NCBI RefSeq assembly: GCF_004328075.1
Contig: NZ_SJFN01000012.1
Span: 1 to 37,882 of the forward strand
Length of the DNA stretch: 37,882 bases
From: Siculibacillus lacustris
GTDB taxonomy: Bacteria > Pseudomonadota > Alphaproteobacteria > Rhizobiales > Ancalomicrobiaceae
Direction of reading: 5' to 3'
Position numbers and translations under genes: made by a program. Of the stretch, positions 1-10,036 are shown in pieces (position 1 is the first letter of the stretch; the number at the start of each line of letters is the position of its first letter). The notes under the pieces are model-generated. The model had not been told where the DNA came from. It saw nothing but the letters and a program-made list of their open reading frames with translations, and did no database searches.

Positions 1-462
1 TCCGGCGAGGCCGGCGAAGGCGGCGGTGCGGTCGCGGGTGGCCGGCGCGGCGATGGCGTCGTCGCCCGAATCGGCGCGCGGCGCGGCGATCGCCGGGGTG
101 GCGGCGGCCGGGGCGGCGAGGGGGGCGATGGTCGGACCGGCGAGCGGCGGCCGCTGCTGTGCGGCGGCGCGGACGATCCGGCTCTCGACCAGGAGGTCGT
201 TGGGGCCGCCGATCATCACCAGATGTTCGACGTCGTCGCGGCGCAGCAACACCAGGCGGCGGGTGGTGTCGACCGCGGCGGCGTCGACGACGCCGAGGCG
301 GCCGCCCTTGGAATTGGCGAAGCCGCGGCCCGACAGGCGGCGGAACAGCCAGGTCAACCCGATCAGCAGCGCCACCACCACCAGCAGGGCCAGGGCGATC
401 TGGGCGCCCCGCCCGGCGTCGGCACCCAGTTGGAGGTTCAACCAATCCCGCAGCGCGTTCAT
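1..462 (-). CDS. fliO: FliO-like flagellar biosynthesis protein (3' part outside window)
   Basis: I translated this from the minus strand: an open frame of 154 codons runs off the left edge. It starts at ATG 462, with the Shine-Dalgarno GAGGAG (471-476) eight bases upstream. After about 20 residues there is one hydrophobic segment (IALALLVVVALLIG), then a basic, Arg-rich stretch and a compact domain containing RRLVLLRRDDVEHLVMIGGP. The visible C-terminal part is Ala/Pro-rich and of low complexity. FliO is a small single-span membrane protein that helps assemble the FliPQR core of the flagellar type III export gate. A short N-terminus, one membrane span and a small cytoplasmic domain with an LVxIGGPxDLLVE motif fit the family. 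Divergence from flgBC-fliE-fliQR-flhB supports the call. The true length is unknown because the gene is cut. FliO is poorly conserved, so the name rests partly on context. Confidence 0.75.
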   Translation of the reverse strand, partial: MNALRDWLNLQLGADAGRGAQIALALLVVVALLIGLTWLFRRLSGRGFANSKGGRLGVVDAAAVDTTRRLVLLRRDDVEHLVMIGGPNDLLVESRIVRAAAQQRPPLAGPTIAPLAAPAAATPAIAAPRADSGDDAIAAPATRDRTAAFAGLAG

Positions 463-656
463 CTCGGGTACTCCTCGTGGCGACACCGTCCGCGGTCCCG
501 TCCGGCGACGGGGATGCGAATCTGTGGGGCTCGCCGCAATGTTAACCAAGATCGGTCGAACTTGCCGGGCCCACCCTCGTCGTTTACCCAAACTTCACGG
601 AAAACGCGAGCCGCCGATTGCACTTCGTGCCCGTCGTCCCGAAACGGAGGTCGCCG

Positions 657-671
657 TTAACCGCTCGTTAA
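657..671. promoter_or_regulatory. CtrA binding box upstream of flgB
   Basis: The sequence TTAA-CCGCTCG-TTAA matches the CtrA consensus TTAA-N7-TTAA exactly. It also has the extended form TTAACC-N5-TTAACC, and its right half reads TTAACCAT. It lies 70 bases before the flgB start and about 195 bases before the fliO start. TTAA is rare in this GC-rich DNA, which makes a chance match unlikely. A further half-site, TTAACCA, lies at 542-548. In alphaproteobacteria CtrA commonly activates flagellar operons from boxes near the -35 region. Binding here is inferred, not shown. Confidence 0.75.
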
Positions 672-676
672 CCATG

Positions 677-699
677 CACTGGGAAGATCTTGCCCAGTG
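677..699. promoter_or_regulatory. 23-bp inverted repeat just downstream of the CtrA box
   Basis: The arms CACTGGG (677-683) and CCCAGTG (693-699) are perfect complements. They flank a nine-base centre that contains the palindrome AAGATCTT. The element begins five bases after the CtrA box, so it should lie across the -10/start region of the flgB promoter or at the 5' end of the transcript. It could be an operator for a second regulator or a 5' RNA hairpin. The sequence alone does not decide. Confidence 0.5.
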
Positions 700-740
700 A
701 CGGTTGCCGCCGACGGTTCGGACGGCGAGAGGGGGATGGG

Positions 741-1157
741 ATGGCGATCGGCGACCTCAGACTGATGGACACGCTGAAGACCAAGATGCAGTGGCATCAG
801 GCTCGCCAGCGCCTCCTCGCCGAGAACGTCGCCAATTCCGACACCCCTCGCTACAAGGCCCGCGATCTGCGCCAGCCGGTGCTGGCCGAGGCGCCCAATC
901 CGTCGGGAGTCCAGGCGACCCGGGTGCCGGCGGTGCAACTGGCGGTGACCGAGGCGGGCCACGTCGCCGGCCGCGGTGGCGACAAGGGATTCAAATCCGA
1001 TTCGTCGTCGAAGTTCGAGGTCACGGCCAACGGCAACGCCGTCGACCTGGAAGACCAGATGGCCAAGTCGGCGGAGAACCAACTCGACTACCAGACCGCG
1101 GCGAGCCTCTACCAGCAGTCGCTGGCGCTGATCCGCACCGCGCTCGGCCGCAAGTAA
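741..1157 (+). CDS. flgB: Flagellar basal-body proximal rod protein FlgB
   Basis: The 138-residue protein is of normal FlgB length. It carries the N-terminal rod signature ENVANSDTPRYKARD, and its C-terminus (QLDYQTAASLYQQSLALIRTALGR) is the usual amphipathic helix of rod, hook and filament proteins. Rod proteins are exported by the flagellar type III system and polymerise in the periplasm with their N- and C-terminal helices packed together. ATG 741 is chosen because it begins the conserved MAIGDLRLMDTLK segment and is preceded by the purine-rich stretch GAGAGGGGG. The frame continues upstream to 690 but without family similarity. It is the first gene of the cluster, under the CtrA-type box at 657-671. 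flgC follows after 24 bases. Confidence 0.95.
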   Translation: MAIGDLRLMDTLKTKMQWHQARQRLLAENVANSDTPRYKARDLRQPVLAEAPNPSGVQATRVPAVQLAVTEAGHVAGRGGDKGFKSDSSSKFEVTANGNAVDLEDQMAKSAENQLDYQTAASLYQQSLALIRTALGRK

Positions 1158-1181
1158 CCGCGCCCCACCGGGAGACGCCGC

Positions 1182-1598
1182 ATGTCGACGGAATTCATCC
1201 AGTCCCTGAAGATCGCCGCCTCGGGCCTCAAGGCCCAGTCGGGCCGGATGCGGGTGATCGCCGAGAACGTCGCCAACGCCGATTCCACGGCGCGCACCGC
1301 CGGCGAAGACCCCTATCGGCGCAAGGTGCCGACCTTCACCGCCCATTTCGACAAGACGCTGGGCGCCCAGACCGTCGAACTCGGCAAGGTCCAGCGCGAC
1401 CGCACCGACTTCAAGAGCCGCTACGAGCCGGGCCATCCGGCGGCCGACGCCAACGGCTACGTCAAATATCCCAACGTCGAGCCGCTGATCGAATCGGTCG
1501 ACATGCGCTCGGCGCAGCGGTCCTACGAGGCCAACCTCAACATCGTCACCGCCACCCGCCGGATGATCTCCAAGACGCTGGAGATCCTGAAGGCCTGA
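1182..1598 (+). CDS. flgC: Flagellar basal-body rod protein FlgC
   Basis: This 138-residue protein has the N-terminal rod motif IAENVANADSTARTAGEDPY and the matching C-terminal motif YEANLNIVTATRRMISKTLEIL, both typical of FlgC. FlgC polymerises onto FlgB as part of the proximal rod in the periplasm after export through the flagellar type III apparatus. The start ATG lies 24 bases after the flgB stop and is preceded by GGGAGA. No frame disruption is seen. The neighbouring genes (flgB upstream, fliE downstream) are the usual partners in alphaproteobacteria, and the three products meet at the rod-MS ring junction. Confidence 0.96.
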   Translation: MSTEFIQSLKIAASGLKAQSGRMRVIAENVANADSTARTAGEDPYRRKVPTFTAHFDKTLGAQTVELGKVQRDRTDFKSRYEPGHPAADANGYVKYPNVEPLIESVDMRSAQRSYEANLNIVTATRRMISKTLEILKA

Positions 1599-1675
1599 GT
1601 TTTCCCCGCTCGCTCCCGCCGCGGCGGCGCGGGCGGTTCCGATCCCCGATGCCGCCCCGCCTCCGGAGACGCCCC

Positions 1676-1987
1676 ATGTCGACCGCCGCCTATGCCGCCA
1701 ATGCCTATCGTCTCGCCCAGGGGCTCGCGAATCGACCCGATCGGGGTCAGAGTGCCGATACCGCCGGCCGGCCCGACTTCGGCCAGATGGTCAAGGCGGC
1801 GATCGGCGAAGTCGCCAATCAGGGCCGGGTGTCGGAGAACAAGGCGCTGGCCTATGCCAACGGCAAGGCCGACGTGATCGACGTGGTCACCGCGGTGGCC
1901 GAGACCCAGACCGCCTTCGAGACCATGGTGACCCTGCGCGACAAGGTCATCTCGGCCTACGAAGAGATCATGAAGATGCCGATCTGA
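1676..1987 (+). CDS. fliE: Flagellar hook-basal body complex protein FliE
   Basis: The 103-residue product matches FliE in length. Its C-terminal half (VIDVVTAVAETQTAFETMVTLRDKVISAYEEIMKMPI) is the characteristic FliE helix ending in a basic/methionine-rich tail. FliE sits at the junction of the MS ring and the rod and is among the first proteins exported by the flagellar apparatus. The frame stays open far upstream, through flgB and flgC in another phase, but the codons before 1676 give an Arg/Pro-rich, unrelated peptide. ATG 1676, with a nearby GGAG, begins MSTAAYAANAYR and is clearly the start. The gap to flgC is 77 bases and to fliQ 37 bases, consistent with one operon. Confidence 0.94.
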   Translation: MSTAAYAANAYRLAQGLANRPDRGQSADTAGRPDFGQMVKAAIGEVANQGRVSENKALAYANGKADVIDVVTAVAETQTAFETMVTLRDKVISAYEEIMKMPI

Positions 1988-2024
1988 GCCGCCACGGCCG
2001 GTCGGACGACAGTCAGGAGCCGAC

Positions 2025-2288
2025 GTGACCGGACCGGAAGTGCTCGACGTAGCCCGCGAGGGGATCGTCACGCTGGTCCTGGCGGCGGGGCCGGTGATGG
2101 TCGTCGGACTGGTGGTCGGCGTGATCATCGGTCTGTTGCAGGCAGTGACCCAGATCCAGGAGGCGACCCTGGTCTATGTGCCGAAGATCCTGGCGATCTT
2201 CGCCACCATGCTGATCGCCTTCCCCTTCATGGGATCGCAGCTGTCTGGCTTCTGGGCGCGGATCATCGTCCGGATCGCGGCAGAATGA
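2025..2288 (+). CDS. fliQ: Flagellar export gate protein FliQ
   Basis: The 87-residue, very hydrophobic protein has two membrane segments, about residues 17-40 and 52-72. The conserved FliQ signature VGLLQAVTQIQEATL-like (here IGLLQAVTQIQEATLVYVPK) lies between them. FliQ is an inner-membrane component of the FliPQR gate of the flagellar type III secretion system. The start is GTG at 2025, with CAGGAG six bases upstream. No better ATG exists in frame. fliR follows after 31 bases. fliP is not in the window and is probably beyond the left edge with fliO. Confidence 0.96.
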   Translation: MTGPEVLDVAREGIVTLVLAAGPVMVVGLVVGVIIGLLQAVTQIQEATLVYVPKILAIFATMLIAFPFMGSQLSGFWARIIVRIAAE

Positions 2289-2319
2289 CGCGGGGCGCAA
2301 CGGGGCGGGAGGATCGGCC

Positions 2320-3084
2320 ATGACCATCCGCCTGCTGCCCGAGGTCGCGGTGCTGTACATGCTGGTGTTCGCCCGGGTCGCGGCGATCGTCATGTTGCTG
2401 CCGGGCTTCGGCGAGACCGCGGTGCCGGTGCGGGTCCGCCTCGGCTTCGCGCTGTTCCTGGCCCTGGTGCTGCATCCGGCGGTGTCCGGGCTCTATCCCA
2501 CGGGTCTTTCGCGCAATGCCCCGGCGGCGGTGACGCTGCTCGCCGGCGAGATCGCCATCGGCCTGTTCCTCGGCATGGCGACGCGGCTGTTGCTGGCCGG
2601 TGCCCAGGTCGCCGGCACCACCATCGCCACCCAGCTCGGTCTCGGCTTCGCGATGACCGTCGATCCGACCCAGGGCAGCCAGGGGGTGATCGTCGGCAAC
2701 TTCCTGTCGATCACCGCGGTGACGCTGATCTTCGTGACCGACCTGCATTTCCCGGCGATCGCCGCGGTGACCTCGAGTTTCGAGCTGTTCCGCCCGGGCA
2801 CCTGGTTGCCGGCCGGCGATTTCGCGCAGGTGACGGTGCAACTGGTCGCCGAATCGTTCAAGGTCGGGATCCAGATCTCGGCGCCGTTCCTGGCCTTCGG
2901 GCTGATCTTCAACCTCGGGCTCGGCATGCTCCAGAAGATGATGCCGCAGTTCCAGCTGTTCTTCGTGGCGATGCCGCTGTCGATCGGCGCCGGCCTGCTC
3001 TTGTTCGGTCTGGTGATCGGCAGCGCCATGCTCTGGTACATGGACCACGTGCGCGACGGCCTCGGCCGTCTGGTGGCGGGGTGA
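2320..3084 (+). CDS. fliR: Flagellar export gate protein FliR
   Basis: This 254-residue polytopic membrane protein begins with the FliR-type segment FARVAAIVMLLPGFGETAVP. It has about six hydrophobic stretches across its length and contains GTTIATQLGLGFAMTVDPTQG, a highly conserved FliR region. FliR completes the FliPQR export gate in the inner membrane and contacts FlhB. The start ATG follows GGGAGGATCGGCC. The flhB start lies only four bases after the stop, so the two genes are almost certainly translationally coupled. This matches the functional link between FliR and FlhB; natural FliR-FlhB fusions are known. Confidence 0.96.
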   Translation: MTIRLLPEVAVLYMLVFARVAAIVMLLPGFGETAVPVRVRLGFALFLALVLHPAVSGLYPTGLSRNAPAAVTLLAGEIAIGLFLGMATRLLLAGAQVAGTTIATQLGLGFAMTVDPTQGSQGVIVGNFLSITAVTLIFVTDLHFPAIAAVTSSFELFRPGTWLPAGDFAQVTVQLVAESFKVGIQISAPFLAFGLIFNLGLGMLQKMMPQFQLFFVAMPLSIGAGLLLFGLVIGSAMLWYMDHVRDGLGRLVAG

Positions 3085-3088
3085 GGCC

Positions 3089-4174
3089 ATGGCCGAGGGT
3101 GGCGACGAGGACGACGATTCCAAAACAGAAGAACCGTCCCAAAAGAAGATCGACGAGGCGATCAAGCGCGGCGACGTGGCCAAGAGCCAGGAGCTGTCGA
3201 CCTTCTTCGTGCTGTCGGGGGCGACGATCTTCGTCGCCTTTCTCACCCCCGGCCTGACCCGCGATCTCGCCCGCCCGCTGGCGGCCCTGATCGAACATGC
3301 CGACGAGATCGTCCTCGACCAACGCGGGCTGACCGACGTCTATCTGCACATCGGGCTGATCGTCGCCGGGGTTCTGGCGTTGCCGGCGCTCCTGTTCCTG
3401 GTCGCCGGGGTCGGCGGCAGTGCCATCCAGCACCGGCTCCTGTGGACGATGGAACCGATCATCCCCAAGTTTTCCAAAGTCTCGCCGCTGGCCGGACTGA
3501 AGCGCATCTTCTCGGCCGAAGGGGGGATGCAGGGCGTCAAGGGGGTGATCAAGATCGTCGTCGTCGGGGTGGCGATGGTGATGGCGTTGCGTCCGGAGAT
3601 GCGCCGGCTCGACACCATGGTGCAGGTCGAGACGGTCGGCCTGCTGGCGGTGATCCAGTCGGCGGCGGTCAAGATGATGTTCGCCGTGCTGATCGTCATG
3701 GCCTTCGTCGCTGGTCTGGACTACATCTTCCAGCGTCGGCGCTGGATGAAACGACAGCGGATGAGCCGCGAGGAACTCAAGGAAGAGTTCAAACAGACCG
3801 AAGGCAATCCGGAGATCAAGGCCAAGATCCGCCAGATGCGTCAGGCGCGAGCGCGGCGACGGATGATGGCGGCGGTGCCCAAGGCGACGGTGGTGGTGAC
3901 CAACCCGACCCACTTCGCGGTGGCGCTGCGCTACGAGCCGGGGATGCGGGCGCCGACGGTGGTGGCCAAGGGGGTCGACGACCTCGCCCTGAAGATCCGA
4001 GAGGTCGCCGCCCAGCACGACGTGCCGGTGGTGGAGAACCCGCCGCTCGCCCGCGCTCTGCACGCGACCGTCGACATCGACAAGGAAATACCGGAAGAAC
4101 ACTACAAGGCGGTCGCGGAGGTGGTCGGCTTCGTGATGCGGCTCGATCGACGGCGGGGCGCCCGGCCGCTCTGA
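3089..4174 (+). CDS. flhB: Flagellar export switch protein FlhB
   Basis: The 361-residue protein opens with an acidic N-terminus and the family motif DSKTEEPSQKKIDEA. Four hydrophobic segments follow, then a charged linker (RMSREELKEEFKQTEGNP), then the autocleavage domain. The self-cleavage motif NPTH is at residues 272-275. In this family the chain breaks between Asn and Pro, switching export from rod/hook substrates to filament substrates. The C-terminal domain continues with the usual RYEPGMRAPTVVAKG segment. All key residues are present. It overlaps nothing and is four bases from fliR. A 173-base gap separates it from cckA, so cckA may have its own promoter or be read from the flagellar operon. 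Confidence 0.96.
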   Translation: MAEGGDEDDDSKTEEPSQKKIDEAIKRGDVAKSQELSTFFVLSGATIFVAFLTPGLTRDLARPLAALIEHADEIVLDQRGLTDVYLHIGLIVAGVLALPALLFLVAGVGGSAIQHRLLWTMEPIIPKFSKVSPLAGLKRIFSAEGGMQGVKGVIKIVVVGVAMVMALRPEMRRLDTMVQVETVGLLAVIQSAAVKMMFAVLIVMAFVAGLDYIFQRRRWMKRQRMSREELKEEFKQTEGNPEIKAKIRQMRQARARRRMMAAVPKATVVVTNPTHFAVALRYEPGMRAPTVVAKGVDDLALKIREVAAQHDVPVVENPPLARALHATVDIDKEIPEEHYKAVAEVVGFVMRLDRRRGARPL

Positions 4175-4347
4175 GCGGTGCGGCAAGCTCTTGTCGCGCC
4201 GGGCGTTTCGCGCGACTTTCCGGGCGAGTCCGCGCGGGCAGATTCGCACGCTCCCGGGCGACGTTCCGATGCGGGTGCGGATCGACGGACGCGGCCGGCG
4301 CAGGGCCGTGGTGGAACGACGGGCCGTGGGCCCCGGGATCGGATGAC

Positions 4348-6915
<2,568 letters not shown>

Positions 6916-6926
6916 AGGGATCGGCG

Positions 6927-6941
6927 GCGCCCTTCGGGCGC
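6927..6941 (+). terminator. Short GC hairpin after cckA
   Basis: The arms GCGCCC and GGGCGC enclose TTC; the loop can also be read as C(UUCG)G, a very stable tetraloop. It starts 12 bases after the cckA stop. There is no T-tract, so it may stabilise the 3' end or pause transcription rather than act as a classic terminator. Confidence 0.35.
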
Positions 6942-7000
6942 GGCGATCGGCGGGGGCGCGGCCCCGGCGATCGATTCAGCCTCCGCGGGAGGACGATCCA

Positions 7001-7576
7001 GTGGCCAACAGTACCGCGTATCTTCGTTACGTCATCAGAAGCATGCCCCAGGGCAACGGCTGGCGCGCCCGCGCGCTCAGCGGCGACCTGGCGGTCGGAG
7101 CGATCCGCTCGGCCCCGACCGAAGCCGCGGCGATCGACGCCGTACGCGCCGATCTCGACGCCGCGGCGACCGCGCAGGCCGCGCTGCGCGGCGACGACGG
7201 CTATCCGACCGCCGGCGAGGTGCGCGAGGCCTATGCGGTGTGCGAGCCGAAGTTCAACTCGACCCAGCGCAAGATGCTGCGCGCCCATCTCGAGGCGCCC
7301 GACCACGTCCTGACCGCCACCGATCTGGCGCTGGCGGTCGACCGCACCACCCATCGCTTCGCCAACAGCCAATACGCCATCCTCGGCCACCGGCTGGCGA
7401 CCGAACTGGCCTGGGAACCGCCGCAGCACGCCGGCGAGCCGATGTGGATCTATGCCCTGGCGGTCGCCGCCGACACCGACGAGACCGCCGGTGACGCGGG
7501 CGAAGACCCGACCAAGAGCGGCGACCGCCGCTGGCAGCTGCGCCCGGAAGTGGTCGCGGCGATGACCAAGGGCTGA
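7001..7576 (+). CDS. Unrecognised protein with a McrA-head-like helical domain
   Basis: This is 191 residues from GTG 7001, which has a strong GGGAGG seven to eight bases upstream. The frame stays open further upstream, but only as Arg/Pro-rich shadow. Residues 1-80 are Ala-rich and presumably helical. Residues about 85-150 hold a compact pattern: FNSTQRKMLRAHLEAP, then LTATDLALAV, ANSQYAILGHRLATEL and a Trp-containing end. The C-terminus reads RWQLRPEVVAAM. From memory this pattern (MLRAH..AP..LTA..LA...AN.QY..LG..L, then W.LRPEV) resembles the small N-terminal head domain of some McrA-like HNH nucleases and stand-alone relatives. I see no HNH or other nuclease motif, so no activity is claimed. 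It follows cckA by 85 bases on the same strand. Confidence is high that it is a gene and low on function. Confidence 0.8.
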   Translation: MANSTAYLRYVIRSMPQGNGWRARALSGDLAVGAIRSAPTEAAAIDAVRADLDAAATAQAALRGDDGYPTAGEVREAYAVCEPKFNSTQRKMLRAHLEAPDHVLTATDLALAVDRTTHRFANSQYAILGHRLATELAWEPPQHAGEPMWIYALAVAADTDETAGDAGEDPTKSGDRRWQLRPEVVAAMTKG

Positions 7577-7582
7577 GGGCCG

Positions 7583-7604
7583 GCGGTCGCCTCCGGGCGA
7601 CCGC
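7583..7604 (+). terminator. Hairpin with UNCG loop after the 7001-7576 gene
   Basis: The perfect nine-base arms GCGGTCGCC and GGCGACCGC enclose TCCG, closed by C-G, which is a UNCG-type tetraloop. It starts seven bases after the stop codon. A second palindrome, GACGTC-GATC-GACGTC, lies at 7623-7638, between this gene and the convergent psuG. Neither has a T-run. Together they probably separate the two convergent transcripts. Confidence 0.5.
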
Positions 7605-7673
7605 GGTCGCGGGATGCGGCGGGACGTCGATCGACGTCGCGCCGATCCGCGCTCGGCCTCGCCGATCCGCGCC

Positions 7674-8591
7674 TCACGCCCCGCGCGCCAGCGCCCCCGC
7701 GATCTCCGCCGCCACCGCGGCGTTCGACAGGATGAGCGCGCGGTTGGTCACCAGGCTGCGGCCGGCGGTGGCCTCCAGGATCAGCGACAACAGTCGCGGC
7801 GTCACGTCCTTGGCGCGGACGCCCTCGGCATCGGCCCGGGCGATCGCCGCTTCGACCACCGGCTCCATCTCGGCGCGCGAGATCTCGAAGGCGACCGGTA
7901 CCGGGTTGCCGATCAGCGCGCCGCCGCCGATCCCGAGGCTCTTGCGGGCGCGCCAGAAGGCGGCGAAGCTCGCGCCGTCGTCGATCCGCAAGGGCGCCGG
8001 CAGGCCGGAGACGCGCGACCAGAAGGCCGGAAAGTCGTCGGTGCCCCAGCCGATCACCGGCACGCCCTCGGTCTCCAGCACCTCCAGCGTCTTGGGCAGA
8101 TCGAGCAGCGCCTTGGCGCCGGCCGAAACCACCACGACGGGGGTGCGGCCGAGTTCCTTCAGATCGGCGGAGACGTCGAAGGTCGTCTCGGCGCCGCGAT
8201 GGACGCCGCCGATGCCGCCGGTGGCGAAGACCTCGATGCCGGCGAGATGGGCGCAGATCATGGTCGCCGCGACGGTGGTCGAGCCGGGGCGGCGGCTCGA
8301 CACCGCGAAGGCGAGATCGGCGCGCGACAGCTTCATCACACCTTGAGCCTGGGCGAGGCGCTCGAGGCGGGCATCGTCGAGGCCGACGACGATCGCGCCG
8401 TCGAGCACCGCGATGGTCGCCGGAATCGCGCCGCCGGCGCGCACCGCCGCTTCGACCTCGCGGGCCACCGCGACATTGTCGGGCCACGGCAATCCATGGG
8501 TGACGATGGTCGATTCGAGCGCCACCACCGGCCGGTGGGCGGCGAGGGCGGCGGCGACTTCGTCGGCGACGACGAGGGGAAGAGAGGTCAT
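7674..8591 (-). CDS. psuG: Pseudouridine-5'-phosphate glycosidase PsuG
   Basis: The 305-residue protein matches PsuG across its length. It has VALESTIVTHGLPWPDN near the N-terminus, then GTIAVLDG-like IAVLDGAIVVGL, FATGGIGGVHRG and a C-terminal GGGALIGNPVP segment. PsuG is a manganese-dependent enzyme that reversibly cleaves pseudouridine 5'-phosphate to uracil and ribose 5-phosphate, allowing RNA-derived pseudouridine to be catabolised. Its usual partner, the pseudouridine kinase PsuK (PfkB family), is not adjacent here. Either the kinase lies elsewhere or the enzyme takes pseudouridine phosphate from another source. The start is ATG 8591, which begins MTSLPLVVADEV. The gene stands alone on the minus strand, with a 203-base gap to the upstream lipoprotein gene. 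Confidence 0.93.
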   Translation of the reverse strand: MTSLPLVVADEVAAALAAHRPVVALESTIVTHGLPWPDNVAVAREVEAAVRAGGAIPATIAVLDGAIVVGLDDARLERLAQAQGVMKLSRADLAFAVSSRRPGSTTVAATMICAHLAGIEVFATGGIGGVHRGAETTFDVSADLKELGRTPVVVVSAGAKALLDLPKTLEVLETEGVPVIGWGTDDFPAFWSRVSGLPAPLRIDDGASFAAFWRARKSLGIGGGALIGNPVPVAFEISRAEMEPVVEAAIARADAEGVRAKDVTPRLLSLILEATAGRSLVTNRALILSNAAVAAEIAGALARGA

Positions 8592-8794
8592 GGAAGGCTC
8601 CCGTCGGGCCGGCCGGAGGGCCGCGCCTGCTGGAGCGTTGGTACACCGGATCGCCGGACCGGCAAACCCGCGGGGTGTGCGGGGCGGGGGCGCCGCGGCG
8701 GTCGAGCGGGCGTCGGCCGGCGACCTCGAACCTCTATCGGGTCGATCGAACGGGGGCCTCGTGGGGCGTCGAAGCAGAGCGATCGGTCGAATGA

Positions 8795-9562
8795 TCAGCG
8801 CTCAGTGCGGGCTCCTGAAATGAAGTCTGATTCTACTATGCTTCTTCCATACTGATGGTTCTTGGTCATGGGTTCGAGGTCGCTGCCCTTGACCATCTCA
8901 GTGATCACTTTTCTTGGAAGCGTTATCCACGGAATCGTCTGCCGGACGCGAGCGATCGAATCGGTGATCTCCTTCACCTCGATCTCGTCGGTCAGCTTTG
9001 CTCCGGGCTTCATCGGCGGCTTGCCCAGAATCTCGTAGTCCACCCGAGAAATCGCCACGCCGGCACCGAAGGCCTTTTCCAGATCCGTCGGATCGATCCA
9101 TTCCGCCGTCGATGGCTGAGCTGGATCCCTGAAGCGAACCAATGCCGGGAGATTCTCGAGCGCGATCGGCGTCTTCGGGCGGGCTTCCACGATCGCGTCG
9201 ACCGTTCGAGGCATCGGACGATCGAGATACGGACGACCGGCGTATTTGATCAGGAGTCCTTGCTGCGAGTCGCTGCCTTTCCGAGTGATGTCCCGATCGA
9301 GGAGGCAGAAGAGGTAACCGCGCGCGCCGAGGTCGACGACGGTGGCGGCGCCCTTCACGTTGAAGAAGATCGCCGCCCCCATTCTGCCCAGCGGGCCGTC
9401 GCCGAAGCCGACCCACAGCCGTGCGACGCTCGACCCGACCTTCGGCCCCTCCGGCGTGTCGACGGTGATCGTCAACCGGTAGAGGAGCGCCCGCGGCGGG
9501 CTCTCCTGCCGGCAGCCGACGAGCGCCACCACCACCGCCAGCGCGGCCAGAAGCCGTTTCAT
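8795..9562 (-). CDS. Predicted lipoprotein of unknown function
   Basis: The 255-residue protein starts with a short basic/hydrophobic signal and a lipobox, LVGC, with Cys17, so it should be a lipid-anchored periplasmic protein. The mature part begins with YRLTITVDTPEGPKVGSSVARL, followed by FNVKGAATVVDLGARGYLFCLL. I recognise this only as a conserved hypothetical type seen in alphaproteobacteria; I cannot assign a function. The C-terminal third has visibly lower GC than the neighbours and a run of polar residues ending ESDFISGARTER. This may mark relaxed constraint or foreign origin. It stands alone between psuG and the divergent recA, with no operon partner. Confidence 0.8.
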   Translation of the reverse strand: MKRLLAALAVVVALVGCRQESPPRALLYRLTITVDTPEGPKVGSSVARLWVGFGDGPLGRMGAAIFFNVKGAATVVDLGARGYLFCLLDRDITRKGSDSQQGLLIKYAGRPYLDRPMPRTVDAIVEARPKTPIALENLPALVRFRDPAQPSTAEWIDPTDLEKAFGAGVAISRVDYEILGKPPMKPGAKLTDEIEVKEITDSIARVRQTIPWITLPRKVITEMVKGSDLEPMTKNHQYGRSIVESDFISGARTER

Positions 9563-9979
9563 GTTTCGCCTCCGCGTCGGTCGCAGTGGAGAGGCCGTTG
9601 CCTCCGCTCGCGCGCGACCCGTGCACGGACGTCATTCTACGGGCAGAGTTGCTTCGAGCCCGTTTCCGGATTTTCAGGGTGGGGCCTTGTGCCACACGCA
9701 GCCGATGCCGGTCTGCGGTCGCAGGCGGCTTCTAGGGTCCTTCGAACGCTCGACGAGAGGGTCGATCGGCCGCCGTCTCCAGTGTCCGCCCCGGGCGTCA
9801 GGGGGGTGGCGGCTCGCGTCCGTCCCCGGTAGTCAGGATCGCGCGGACCGGCGACGGCGGGCGATTTCGGCGCCGCGGCGGGGCCGCCCGCGCGCGGCTT
9901 CGACGCCTTCGAATCGCCGATCCGCCACCCGCTCGGCGCGAGCCCGACAGGCCGCGCGAAGGGACGCGCGGTGCGGCGT

Positions 9980-9994
9980 GAACAGATCTCGAAC
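9980..9994. promoter_or_regulatory. LexA (SOS) box upstream of recA
   Basis: GAAC-AGATCTC-GAAC is an exact match to the alphaproteobacterial LexA operator GAAC-N7-GAAC (GTTC-N7-GTTC on the other strand). It lies 119 bases before the recA start. A -10-like TTATAC follows at 10004-10009, so bound LexA would cover the -35 zone of such a promoter. SOS control of recA by this operator type is established for Rhizobiales. Binding at this site is inferred. Confidence 0.75.
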
Positions 9995-10036
9995 ACGCGG
10001 CGATTATACGCTTTGTTCCAATGGCTTGAAGACCCC

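Noticed and set aside
3442-4347. Long in-frame N-terminal extension of cckA
   Set aside because: It overlaps flhB in another phase and codes Gly/Asp/Arg-rich sequence. ATG 4348 gives a normal CckA N-terminus before the first membrane span.
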